A DNA stretch of 64,000 bases from Clostridium simiarum (lineage in GTDB: Bacteria; Bacillota; Clostridia; Clostridiales; Clostridiaceae): the NCBI RefSeq assembly GCF_018919175.1, contig NZ_JAHLQL010000001.1, positions 186,001 to 250,000 on the forward strand. The letters are read 5' to 3'. This document shows, piece by piece, positions 54,414 to 62,982 of this stretch. Positions within the stretch are counted from its first letter, which is position 1; every line of letters begins with the position of its first letter. The notes under the pieces are model-generated. The model was given only the letters and a program-made list of their open reading frames with translations, was not told the DNA's origin and did not search any database. The position numbers were made by a program, and so were the translations under genes.

Positions 54414-55550
54414 TTGAAAAAGATAAAACTATTACATTGCAGCGACTTTCATTTTGATACTGCCTTCAGTGAGTTAAATAAGGATTTTGCAGAGAAAAGA
54501 AGAGAAGACTTAAGGGAGACTTTTGGGAACATAATTAATTTAGCTAAAAAGGAAAAAGTAGAGATTTTATTATTAAGTGGGGATTTATTTGACAATAGTA
54601 GAGTTATGAAAACTACCTTGGATTATATGAAAAAAAAATTAGAAGAAATACCAGAGATAAAGGTATTTATAGCTCCAGGAAATCATGACCCTTATAATGA
54701 AAAATCTTTTTATACTATGATAAATTGGCCTTCCAATGTACATATATTTAAATCTAATATGGAGGCTATTTCTATAGATGAGAAAGAACTAACTGTGTAT
54801 GGTCAGGGGTTTTCAGAATATTACGAAAGGAAATCTTTGCTAGAGAATTTTTCTGAAGGGTTTATAGTGGACAAAGATAGGATAAACATAATGGTATTAC
54901 ATGGAGACATAAGCGTTAAAGGTAAAAAAAATGAATATAATCCTATAACTCTTGAAGAGATTGGCGATAGTTCTATGGATTATATAGCTTTAGGACACAG
55001 ACATAGTTTTTCAGGTATAAATAAAGAAAAACATACTTATTATGCTTATTGTGGTAATCCGGAAGGAAGAGCCTTTGATGAAAAAGGAGAAAAGGGTGTA
55101 ATATTAGGAGAAATATCTAAGGACATTATTGATTTAAAGTTTGTACCTATATGTAAAAGAAAGTATGAAGAAATTTTCATGGATATAAGTGGTGTATTAA
55201 CTTATGAAGATATAGGAGAAAAAATACTTAACTATATTCCAGAAAGTGAAAGATATAATAATATTTATAAAGTAATTCTTTTAGGAGAAGTAACTGAGGA
55301 TTTTATTATAAATTTAGAAGTTCTAAGAGAAAAGATCTCAAAAGATTTTTATTATATAACCTTAAAAGATTCTACAGAAATAAATTTAGATTATGAATCT
55401 TTGTGTAAAGAACTTTCTATAAAAGGTCTCTATGCTAGGAAGATGATTCAAAAGATAAATGAAGCAGAAGAAAAGGAAGAAAAACAGATATTAAAGGATG
55501 CACTAAAAACAGGAATACAGTGCTTAAGTAATAAGGAGCTGATTCTTTAA
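54414..55550 (+). CDS. yhaO: YhaO-type metallophosphoesterase (SbcD/Mre11-like nuclease)
   Basis: A 378-residue calcineurin-like phosphoesterase. Metal-site motifs are LHCSDFHFD, LLSGDLFDNSR, APGNHDPYN, VLHGDIS and ALGHRHSFS. It overlaps the next gene (YhaN-like ATPase) by one base, as Mre11/Rad50-type pairs do. I use TTG at 54414, 8 bases after AGGAG; the ATG at 54408 is too close to that site. SbcD proteins share the motifs, but the partner is of YhaN rather than SbcC type. Confidence 0.85.
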   Translation: MKKIKLLHCSDFHFDTAFSELNKDFAEKRREDLRETFGNIINLAKKEKVEILLLSGDLFDNSRVMKTTLDYMKKKLEEIPEIKVFIAPGNHDPYNEKSFYTMINWPSNVHIFKSNMEAISIDEKELTVYGQGFSEYYERKSLLENFSEGFIVDKDRINIMVLHGDISVKGKKNEYNPITLEEIGDSSMDYIALGHRHSFSGINKEKHTYYAYCGNPEGRAFDEKGEKGVILGEISKDIIDLKFVPICKRKYEEIFMDISGVLTYEDIGEKILNYIPESERYNNIYKVILLGEVTEDFIINLEVLREKISKDFYYITLKDSTEINLDYESLCKELSIKGLYARKMIQKINEAEEKEEKQILKDALKTGIQCLSNKELIL

Positions 55551-58324
55551 TGATTATAAAAAAATTAAATATAATTAGCTTCGGTAAATTTAAAAATAAA
55601 ACCATAGAATTAAAAGATGGTATAAATATAATATACGGTAAGAACGAAGCTGGAAAAAGCACTATTCAGGGATTCATAAAGGCTATGTTTTATGGGATGA
55701 ACTCCCAGAAGAAATCTATAAGAGAAAATGAAAGAAAAAGATATATGCCCTGGAGTGGAGAAAAGATGCAGGGAGAGCTTATTTATGAAGAAACGGATGG
55801 AAATGAGTATATAATAAAAAGATCCTTCGGAAATACAAGAAAAGAAGATCAAGGAGAGATAATTCATTGTATTACAGGAGAAAAGATAAGGGCTATTAAT
55901 GTAATAGAACCTGGAAAGGAAATATTAGGTTTAAATGAAGAAGGTTTTAATAAAACCTTATTTATAAAGCAACTTGGATTAGAAATAAAAAGAGGAAAGG
56001 GAGATGAAATACTAGAAAAACTCACTAATCTAGTGGAAATTGAAGGAGAAGAAGGCTCTTATGAAAAAGCCATTAAAGTACTAGAGGAAGCTAAGAGATT
56101 TATTACCACACCAAGAAAAACAGGTAAATTAGATGGGTTAAAATTAGAACTAGAAGAATTAAATAGGGAATATAGTGACAGTGTAAGATTAAGCAAAGAA
56201 GGCATAGAAGAACAATTAGAACTAAATAAGCTTCAAGAAAAAAAATTTGAGTTAAGAGCTCATATAAATAAATTAGAATTATACAAAAAGCATATAAAAA
56301 GAATAAAGCTACATAAGGAATATAAGGAGATACTGGAGTATTTAAAGAAAAGCGATGAGCTAAATCGTGAAAAAGAAAAGGTAGAAGAGGATTTACTTAG
56401 TGATAAAGGAATTATAGATAAAAACTTTATTGATTCCATAAAGGAAGAATATAGAGGGTATAATCAGCTAAAAGATATATACATAGAAAGAGAGGAAAGT
56501 AAAAACCAAGTAGAGGAGTCTTTAAAAACTAAAAAAGAAGAATTCCATAAGTATGAAAAATTTAACAACTTAGACGAAGAAGTAGAAAGAAAAGTAATAT
56601 CTCTTTGTTTAGAAAAAAAAAATATAGAAGAGAGAATAAAGGAAGTTCAAGATATAGAAAAGGAACTTAGTACTCTTGAATGTAATCTGAAAACTTTAAA
56701 AGATAAATATGAGGTATTAGAACCTATATTAGGTTTTAGAGGACGGATTGAAGGTATATTCTATGATTATGAAAACAAGCTGAAAGAGCTTAAATATAAA
56801 ATGGATAATACCCATATAGATTATAAACTTATAGATGAAAAACATGTCTATGAAAAAAATAAAAGAAAGAATTTGATCTTTAGTATATGTTCATTTATAA
56901 CAATTCCCTTTATTTTTGCAATTAAATTTTTAAAAGCCTATGAGGGATATTTAATTTTTCCATTTATCTTTGTGCCTATGTGTTTAACATTGTTTTTTGT
57001 TAAAAGAGAGAGAAAGAATTCTAAAGCTTTGAGTAATATACATAAAGAAATCCTAAAAGATAAGGAGGTTCTTTCTCTTAATGAGACTATAGCATCCATA
57101 GAAAAAGATTTAGAGCAGTACTATAAAGCATCAGGAGCTAAAGATTATAAGGATTTTTTAATTAAATTAAGAAATTTAGAGGATATTAAAGAAAATATTG
57201 ATAAACTTAAAGTAAAAATTGAAGAAAAACTAATACAAAAAGAAAATTACCAACCAGAGGTGTTAAAAGAAAACCTTCAAAATATAAACAAGTATCTACA
57301 GTTTATATTGGAACATACAGAAAGTCAGGATATAGAAGAATTTTTAATGAAAAATAAAGAATTTAAACTTCTTAATAACCAAATAGTGATTTTAAATTCA
57401 GAGTTAAATAATATTTTAAAATCTATAGATCATATTAATGAAGAAATAGAAATAAAAGAGAGAAACATAAAAGAGAAAATCATGAGGGTTTCTAAAGGTA
57501 ATATTTCTATAGAAGTAGTTTCAGAAGAGATAGAAAGACTTGAGGAAAAGTTAAAAGAAAAACAGGATATAGAAAATAGGCTTAAAAATATTGATAGTAG
57601 TTACAGACTCCTTCTAAAAGATAGAGATTTGGAAAAGATGAGGGAAGAAATAGGAGATATATTAAAGGAAGACATAGAAGAAAACTTTAAAGATGAGGAA
57701 ATGCTAGATGAAGCTCTTAAAGAAAAAAACAAAGAATTATTAAACACTGAGAAAAGATTAAAGGATGTAGAAAATTCCATAGAAAATAAATTTATAGGGA
57801 AAAGAAGGATAACAGACATAGAAGAAAATATGGAGTCTGTAAAAAATGAAATCAGTGAACTAGAGTATAGATTACAGTGTATAAATATTGCTTATGAAAC
57901 TTTAATAGAATGTTTTAAAGAACTTCAAAGAGATTTTGGACCTCTACTTAATAATAAAGTTAGTAAAATACTATGTTCTATAACAATGAATAATTATAAT
58001 GAAGTTAAAGTTTCGGAAGAGTACAGTATAAAACTTAGAGATAATAATGAAAATACTATTGTAGATGCAGAATATTTAAGTAATGGAACCCTAGATCAGA
58101 TATATTTTGCTCTTAGAATGGCTTTTGTTGATCTTATATTTAATCAAAATGAATCAGTGCCTATTTTTTTAGATGAAGCTTTTATGCAATATGATGATGA
58201 TAGGTTAATGAAAGTTCTGGATTATATACAAAGTATAGAGAGCAATAGGCAGATTATAATATTTACATGTCAAAGAAGAGAAATTGATATAATTAAACAA
58301 GACTCAAATATTATCTATATATAG
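55550..58324 (+). CDS. yhaN: YhaN-type AAA ATPase with central coiled coils and membrane hairpin
   Basis: A 924-residue Rad50/SbcC-related protein. Walker A is YGKNEAGKSTIQGFIKAMFYG at the N-terminus. Walker B is VPIFLDEAFMQYDDDRLMK, and a signature-like YLSNGTLDQIYFALRMAF is near the C-terminus. Between them are long coiled coils. In the middle (about residues 443-485) are two hydrophobic stretches, as reported for YhaN, which suggest membrane attachment; the SbcC zinc hook CxxC is absent. With YhaO it probably forms a DNA end-processing complex at the membrane. Confidence 0.88.
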   Translation: MIIKKLNIISFGKFKNKTIELKDGINIIYGKNEAGKSTIQGFIKAMFYGMNSQKKSIRENERKRYMPWSGEKMQGELIYEETDGNEYIIKRSFGNTRKEDQGEIIHCITGEKIRAINVIEPGKEILGLNEEGFNKTLFIKQLGLEIKRGKGDEILEKLTNLVEIEGEEGSYEKAIKVLEEAKRFITTPRKTGKLDGLKLELEELNREYSDSVRLSKEGIEEQLELNKLQEKKFELRAHINKLELYKKHIKRIKLHKEYKEILEYLKKSDELNREKEKVEEDLLSDKGIIDKNFIDSIKEEYRGYNQLKDIYIEREESKNQVEESLKTKKEEFHKYEKFNNLDEEVERKVISLCLEKKNIEERIKEVQDIEKELSTLECNLKTLKDKYEVLEPILGFRGRIEGIFYDYENKLKELKYKMDNTHIDYKLIDEKHVYEKNKRKNLIFSICSFITIPFIFAIKFLKAYEGYLIFPFIFVPMCLTLFFVKRERKNSKALSNIHKEILKDKEVLSLNETIASIEKDLEQYYKASGAKDYKDFLIKLRNLEDIKENIDKLKVKIEEKLIQKENYQPEVLKENLQNINKYLQFILEHTESQDIEEFLMKNKEFKLLNNQIVILNSELNNILKSIDHINEEIEIKERNIKEKIMRVSKGNISIEVVSEEIERLEEKLKEKQDIENRLKNIDSSYRLLLKDRDLEKMREEIGDILKEDIEENFKDEEMLDEALKEKNKELLNTEKRLKDVENSIENKFIGKRRITDIEENMESVKNEISELEYRLQCINIAYETLIECFKELQRDFGPLLNNKVSKILCSITMNNYNEVKVSEEYSIKLRDNNENTIVDAEYLSNGTLDQIYFALRMAFVDLIFNQNESVPIFLDEAFMQYDDDRLMKVLDYIQSIESNRQIIIFTCQRREIDIIKQDSNIIYI

Positions 58325-58336
58325 TTGGTAAAATTT

Positions 58337-58404
58337 AAATAAGAGAGTCATAAGTAAAATGTACTTGACATAGGTTACATTTTATTCTTATCACTCTCTT
58401 ATTT
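58337..58404. terminator. Long hairpin between yhaN and bioY
   Basis: AAATAAGAGAGT and ACTCTCTTATTT (58337 and 58393) enclose a second helix ATAAG-TAAAATGTA/TACATTTTATTCTTAT. It lies between convergent genes and should terminate both transcripts. Confidence 0.75.
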
Positions 58405-58416
58405 ATTAGTTTTATA

Positions 58417-58974
58417 TTAAAATTCTTTATTATTTTTAATTAAAGGGATGATTTTATAGCTTATTAAAGAAGAAAGGATGCATTTTATAATATCCCCTGG
58501 TAAAAAAATTAAACATCCGGACTGGAATATTTTTATCCAGGATAAGTTTTTGTGAAGCACACTATTTAAAATATAAGCCATGTAAGGTAATCCAAATAAA
58601 TAAATTATTAAGGTGGCAACTAAGGAGGCTAAGATATATTTTAAAATACTATTATTTTCAAATTTCTCTACTACTTTTCCAGATAAATAAGCTGCTGGAA
58701 TGAACCCTATTGCAAATCCAAAGGAAGGTTTCATTAGTATGGGGATACCCCCAATACCACCTGTAAACACTGGCAATCCTATTAAGCCTAAAAAAATGTA
58801 AATTACTTGAGATAAGCCTCCAGATTTTGATCCTAAAATCATTCCGGACATTATTACTATTAAAGTTTGAAAGGATATGGCTACTGGTTGAATAGGTAAG
58901 GATAAGTATGCACCAATTGCTGTTAGTGCTGAAAATAAAGCTATTAATATTAAATCTTTAGTTGAGAGTTTCAT
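58417..58974 (-). CDS. bioY: Biotin transporter substrate-binding protein BioY
   Basis: The S component of an ECF biotin importer, 185 residues with six hydrophobic helices. The family core SLPIQPVAISFQTLIV-type segment and GAYLSLPIQP are present, with GLPVFTGG-IGG-PILMKPSFGFAIGF following. No ecfA or ecfT gene is near. A perfect palindrome in its promoter has the form of a BirA operator, supporting biotin as substrate. The ribosome site is AAAGGTGG. Confidence 0.93.
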   Translation of the reverse strand: MKLSTKDLILIALFSALTAIGAYLSLPIQPVAISFQTLIVIMSGMILGSKSGGLSQVIYIFLGLIGLPVFTGGIGGIPILMKPSFGFAIGFIPAAYLSGKVVEKFENNSILKYILASLVATLIIYLFGLPYMAYILNSVLHKNLSWIKIFQSGCLIFLPGDIIKCILSSLISYKIIPLIKNNKEF

Positions 58975-58988
58975 AAATAACCACCTTT

Positions 58989-59037
58989 AAAATAGTATTG
59001 TAAACTATAATTTTTTTTAAGTTTACAATACTATTTT
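58989..59037 (-). promoter_or_regulatory. BirA-type biotin operator of bioY
   Basis: Perfect 17-bp inverted arms AAAATAGTATTGTAAAC and GTTTACAATACTATTTT with a 15-base spacer. The core TTGTAAAC-N15-GTTTACAA has the layout of known BirA operators. On the minus strand TATAGT lies in the spacer and TAGTAT 18 bases before it, so the operator covers the promoter. Confidence 0.82.
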
Positions 59038-59072
59038 ATTATAATTTATTTTAAAGGTCAATAAGGTATATT

Positions 59073-59573
59073 CTATAAGGTTTTTAAACCTGTAATTCGA
59101 ACTATTAGATTATATATAGCCAAGGAGACTATAGTGTTTATAAGAGAAGTAGGGATAACTATTGTAGCAAATAAAATAAAAATGTTTGTAGGCAATGACA
59201 TAATAAAAGATACAGAAATTAAAAATACAATACCGCTTACTAGGGTACATAAAAAAGCTAATATGGGTACCTTAAAATAATTCTTTTTAGTAAAATGAGT
59301 CTTTATATTATAAATCAATGCTGCAGATATGATTTTATCTATCATATTTGGTATCTGTCCTCCAGGAAATCCAGTAGTAAGTGCAGCAAACATACCAAAT
59401 ACAATGCTAACAATTAAGGTTTCCTTGTAACTTTCACAAAATAATAATGACATAACCATCATAGTTAAAAGAAAGTCTGGCTTTATTCCAAAAAATATTG
59501 GAGGTGAGATTTGGTGAAGTATAAATCCTATAGCTAAAAATAATGATAAGGTTGTTAATTTTTTTAAATTCAT
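59073..59573 (-). CDS. trpP: Tryptophan transporter TrpP
   Basis: A 166-residue membrane protein with about five helices. PPIFFGIKPDFLLTMMVMSL and TTGFPGGQIPNMIDK fit the TrpP family of Firmicutes. A T-box leader upstream has the specifier TGG (Trp), which independently sets the substrate. The ATG at 59573 follows GAGGAGA; an earlier in-frame ATG lies in front of that site. Confidence 0.9.
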   Translation of the reverse strand: MNLKKLTTLSLFLAIGFILHQISPPIFFGIKPDFLLTMMVMSLLFCESYKETLIVSIVFGMFAALTTGFPGGQIPNMIDKIISAALIYNIKTHFTKKNYFKVPILAFLCTLVSGIVFLISVSFIMSLPTNIFILFATIVIPTSLINTIVSLAIYNLIVRITGLKTL

Positions 59574-59671
59574 ATTTATTTCTCCTCGCATAATTAGTTT
59601 AGTAGTGAATTTTACATTTAAAATTTTATAGAAAACACTTCATCTCATATAAATCCCTCCTTTTAAAACAA

Positions 59672-59950
59672 ATAAAAAAAACCTTCGTCTAAAACTAATT
59701 AGGACGAAAGTTGTTCGCGGTGCCACCTAAATTACATTGCAATAAACAATGTATCTCATTATTCAAGTACTAACATACTCTATCCTTTTTAACGGTAGGC
59801 TTCCGGTAACTGCTACTCTCCATTTAAGGATTTCGGTTTACTTCTGAAAGGTCCATTCACTAAAATTATCATCATGAAGATCTCACCATTCTTCACTCTC
59901 TGTGTATGAAGCTTTTTAGCTACTATTCCTTATAAACGAATTTAAATATT
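59672..59950 (-). promoter_or_regulatory. Tryptophan-specific T-box leader of trpP
   Basis: The minus strand has the T-box TTAGGTGGCACCGCGAAC (around 59716-59730), the AGAGAGTGAAGAATGGTGAGA stem I features, and the conserved GAA-TGG-ACCTTTCAGA with specifier TGG at 59853-59855. The terminator has CTTTCGTCCTA and TAGACGAAGG arms (59682-59709) followed by eight T. Uncharged tRNA-Trp should promote read-through into trpP. Confidence 0.95.
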
Positions 59951-59961
59951 AATTTGAATAT

Positions 59962-59989
59962 ATTATAACATATTTTTAAGAGTTGTCCA
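59962..59989 (-). promoter_or_regulatory. Promoter of the trpP T-box
   Basis: On the minus strand TGGACA (59984-59989), 16 bases, TATAAT (59962-59967), ahead of the leader start. Confidence 0.6.
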
Positions 59990-60060
59990 TTGATTATTTA
60001 CTAATAATCTGTAAAATATATAGAGTAGGATAAAATTTCTATTAAAGGAAGGTGATTTTT

Positions 60061-61053
60061 ATGAAAAAAAGATTTTCTATTGCATTAAGCTTATTAATGT
60101 CAATGGTTTTATTAGTAGGTTGCATATCAAATAAAGGTGAAGAAAAACAACAACAAGTAGAAAATAAGAATATTAAGGTGTTTGTTCCTGATGGAATTCC
60201 AGCACTTACAGCTGCAAAGCTTATGAAAGAAAAACCTGAAATTAAAAAGAATTTTACTATAGAATATAATGTAGAAAAAACTCCAGATGCTTTAGTAGCA
60301 AAGGTATTAAATAGCGAAGCTGACATAGCTGTGGTTCCATCAAACTTGGCAGCCCAAGCCTATAATAAGAACTTATCTTATAAATTAGCAGGTACTGCTG
60401 GCTGGGGATCTTTATTTGTAGTTACATCTGAGGATATTTCAAAGGTATCAGATATGAAAGGTAAAGAAATATATAATATAGGTAAAGGACTAACACCAGA
60501 TATAATATTTAGATTTATATTATCTAAAAACAATATAGATACAGATAAGGATGTAAGCATAACTTATCTTAATGGTGCTACAGAGCTTGCACCAGCATTC
60601 ATTAGTGGGAAGACAAGTCTTGCTGTTATGCCAGAACCTATGATAACTACTGTTACAATGAAAAAAACAGAAAGTAAAATTGCTATAGATTTAAATAAAG
60701 AGTGGATTAATCTTACAGGTAGCAAGTATGGATACCCTCAATCTAGTATAATCATAAAAAAAGAGTTAATAGAAAAAAATAAGGATTTTGTAGACAAGTT
60801 CTTAGAGGATTATAAAGAGAGCATAAAGTGGGCAAATGAAAATCCACAAAAATTAGGAGAGTATGCAGAAGAATTAGAATTAAATATGAATAAAGCTACA
60901 GCTGAAAAAGTGATAGAAAGGGCAAATATGAATTTTATTCATATAAAAGAAAGCAAAGAAGATTATGAAACATATTATAAAGTTCTTAATGAATTTGAGC
61001 CAAAATCAATAGGAGGAAAAGTTCCAGATGAAGGATTATACATGGGAAAATAA
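60061..61053 (+). CDS. ABC transporter substrate-binding lipoprotein, unknown substrate
   Basis: A 330-residue lipoprotein: signal peptide with lipobox LLVGC (Cys21), then a NMT1/SsuA-like periplasmic-binding fold (VFVPDGIPALTAAKLM, ADIAVVPSNLAAQAYN, LAVMPEPM). These proteins bind sulfonates, pyrimidine precursors of thiamin, or others. It starts a three-gene importer with overlapping genes. The ATG at 60061 follows GGAAGGTG. No riboswitch precedes it, so the substrate cannot be named. Confidence 0.88.
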   Translation: MKKRFSIALSLLMSMVLLVGCISNKGEEKQQQVENKNIKVFVPDGIPALTAAKLMKEKPEIKKNFTIEYNVEKTPDALVAKVLNSEADIAVVPSNLAAQAYNKNLSYKLAGTAGWGSLFVVTSEDISKVSDMKGKEIYNIGKGLTPDIIFRFILSKNNIDTDKDVSITYLNGATELAPAFISGKTSLAVMPEPMITTVTMKKTESKIAIDLNKEWINLTGSKYGYPQSSIIIKKELIEKNKDFVDKFLEDYKESIKWANENPQKLGEYAEELELNMNKATAEKVIERANMNFIHIKESKEDYETYYKVLNEFEPKSIGGKVPDEGLYMGK

Positions 61054-61783
61054 AAAGTATATATTTTTATCCATTATGCTTCTATTTATCATATGGGGAA
61101 TAGGTGCTAAAAGTATAAATAATGAAACTATAATACCTTCTATAGGTTCCACTTATGAAGCTTTAATTGAAATAATAAATAATAAAAATTTTATAAATAT
61201 AATAGGATTTACTTTATTAAGAAGCTTTTTAAGCTTCTTAATTTCTATATTAACAGCTTTAGTTTTAGGACTTTTAGCCTATGAATTTAGGATTATACAT
61301 AATCTTTTTAAACCAATTCTTTCTATATTAAAATCAGTGCCAACCATGGCTATAGTTATTCTAGCTCTTATTTGGTTAGATAGTGAAAAGGCACCTGTTT
61401 TAATAGGCTTTATAGTGATATTTCCAATACTATATGACAGCATAGTATCAGCTTTGATTTCTATGGATACTAAAATCTTAAATATGGCAAAGCTTTTTAA
61501 GGTAAAGAAAATAACAATCATAAAAAACATATATATTCCATGCATATTTGGAGGAATATATAAGGTTATGGCCTCTGTATTAGGATTAAATTTTAAAGTG
61601 GTAATTGCAGGAGAAGTATTAGGTCAACCTAAATATTCCATAGGAAGTAGCTTGCAGATGGAAAAACTATACTTAAACACTTCTGGGGTCTTTGCTTGGA
61701 TAATTATAGTGGTAGTATTAACTATTATTTTTGAGACTCTTATAAAGTTCATATATAAAAGTAAAGCACGTTGGAAGTATTAA
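61028..61783 (+). CDS. ABC transporter permease of the same importer
   Basis: A 251-residue membrane protein with six hydrophobic helices of the SsuC/TauC type. The cytoplasmic coupling loop is FKVKKITIIKNIYIPCIFGGI, corresponding to the EAA loop. It overlaps the binding-protein gene by 26 bases, with AGGAGG upstream of the ATG inside that gene. Helices TLLRSFLSFLISILTALV and SVPTMAIVILALIW are typical. Confidence 0.9.
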   Translation: MKDYTWENKKYIFLSIMLLFIIWGIGAKSINNETIIPSIGSTYEALIEIINNKNFINIIGFTLLRSFLSFLISILTALVLGLLAYEFRIIHNLFKPILSILKSVPTMAIVILALIWLDSEKAPVLIGFIVIFPILYDSIVSALISMDTKILNMAKLFKVKKITIIKNIYIPCIFGGIYKVMASVLGLNFKVVIAGEVLGQPKYSIGSSLQMEKLYLNTSGVFAWIIIVVVLTIIFETLIKFIYKSKARWKY

Positions 61784-61800
61784 TTAAGGGAGTGAAGGGT

Positions 61801-62520
61801 TTGGAATACAAAATAGAGCATGTAGGAAAAGAATTTTCTAATCTTAAAGTATTAGAAGACATATCCTTTACTATTCCTAAAGGATATGTAACTTGTATAT
61901 TAGGACCTTCGGGATGTGGAAAATCTACATTATTAAATATAATAAATGGAACTATAAAGGATTATGAGGGAGAGGTTAAAGGGCTACAAAAGGAAAAAAT
62001 CAGCTTCGTTTTTCAAGAACCTAGGCTTATAAAATGGAATACTCTGTGGGATAATATAGATTTTGTTCTTAAGGATAAGCTAGATATAAAAGCTAGAAAA
62101 AACATAATCCAGCATTATTTAAATCAAGTGGATATGTTAGACTTTAAGGATTATTACCCTGATTTTATTAGTGGTGGAATGCAACAAAAGGTTAGTATAG
62201 CTAGAGCCTTTGCATATAGCTCAGAGGTTTTATTAATGGATGAACCCTTTAAATCATTAGATATAGCCTCTAAAGAAAATATAATAAATACTCTTGCAAA
62301 TATAATAGATAAAGAAAAAAGAACATCTATACTAGTAACTCATGATCTAGAGGAGGCAGCGCTTTTAGGTGACTATATAGTGATTTTTACCAACAAGCCT
62401 ACAAAAGTTAAAAAGATATTAGAAAATCCTATAAAAAGTGTAAGTGCTAGAAAGAAGGAAAAATTTATTATGGAGGATTTTGCTAAGGAAATAAAAAGCT
62501 ATTTACTAGGTGGAGAATAA
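61801..62520 (+). CDS. ABC transporter ATPase of the same importer
   Basis: A 239-residue ATPase of the SsuB/TauB type. Walker A is GPSGCGKSTLLNI, the Q-loop is VFQEPRLIKW, the signature is ISGGMQQKVSIARA (one residue off LSGGMQQR), Walker B is VLLMDEPFKSLD and the H-loop is TSILVTHDLEEAALLGD. I take the TTG at 61801, 5 bases after AAGGGAGTGA; in-frame starts upstream overlap the permease gene. Confidence 0.92.
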   Translation: MEYKIEHVGKEFSNLKVLEDISFTIPKGYVTCILGPSGCGKSTLLNIINGTIKDYEGEVKGLQKEKISFVFQEPRLIKWNTLWDNIDFVLKDKLDIKARKNIIQHYLNQVDMLDFKDYYPDFISGGMQQKVSIARAFAYSSEVLLMDEPFKSLDIASKENIINTLANIIDKEKRTSILVTHDLEEAALLGDYIVIFTNKPTKVKKILENPIKSVSARKKEKFIMEDFAKEIKSYLLGGE

Positions 62521-62552
62521 TATTATTAGATTTTAAAGTTACACTAAGGCCT

Positions 62553-62616
62553 CTTTCAATTTTAAAATCATTAAAAGTTATGCTATACTATATTAAGTAA
62601 AACTTAAAATTGAAAG
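62553..62616. repeat. Inverted repeat across the promoter and ribosome site of the PII-like gene
   Basis: CTTTCAATTTTAA (62553-62565) and TTAAAATTGAAAG (62604-62616) are perfect 13-bp arms 38 bases apart. The right arm overlaps the AAAGGAG ribosome site. A TATACT box at 62584 lies between the arms. Confidence 0.65.
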
Positions 62617-62628
62617 GAGATGATGAGG

Positions 62629-62982
62629 TTGCAAGTATTATTTTTAGTGCTAAATAAAGTGGAATGTCTTGAGGGAATACTTGAAAACTTCATGAGTGAA
62701 GGTATCAGAGGAGCTACTGTAATTGAAAGTACAGGTATGGCTCGAATATTAAATGAGGTAGGAAGCAACATTCCTATTTTTGGATCTATAAGAATGGTAA
62801 TGGATGAAAAATACCCTTTTAATAAAACAATTTTTGTAGTAATTGAGGATAATCAATTGGAAACAGCGGTATCATGCATAAAGAAGGAAACAGGAGATAT
62901 GTCTAAGCCTGATGTAGGCATAATATTTACAGTTCCTGTAGGTTACGTGGAAGGAATGAATATAGGGGGAAAGAGAGAGTAG
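62629..62982 (+). CDS. PII-like regulatory protein next to a cation/proton antiporter
   Basis: A 117-residue protein with the PII pattern: beta strand LQVLFLVLN, helix with CLEGILENFMSEG, strand GATVIES, a loop in the T-loop position (GMARILNEVG to KYPFN), strand KTIFVVIED, helix, and the ending GIIFTVPVGYVEGM, close to the GKIFVxPV of PII. The uridylylated tyrosine region is absent. TTG at 62629 is 9 bases after AAGGAG. It is followed by the antiporter gene without a gap, so it may regulate that transporter. Confidence 0.78.
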   Translation: MQVLFLVLNKVECLEGILENFMSEGIRGATVIESTGMARILNEVGSNIPIFGSIRMVMDEKYPFNKTIFVVIEDNQLETAVSCIKKETGDMSKPDVGIIFTVPVGYVEGMNIGGKRE

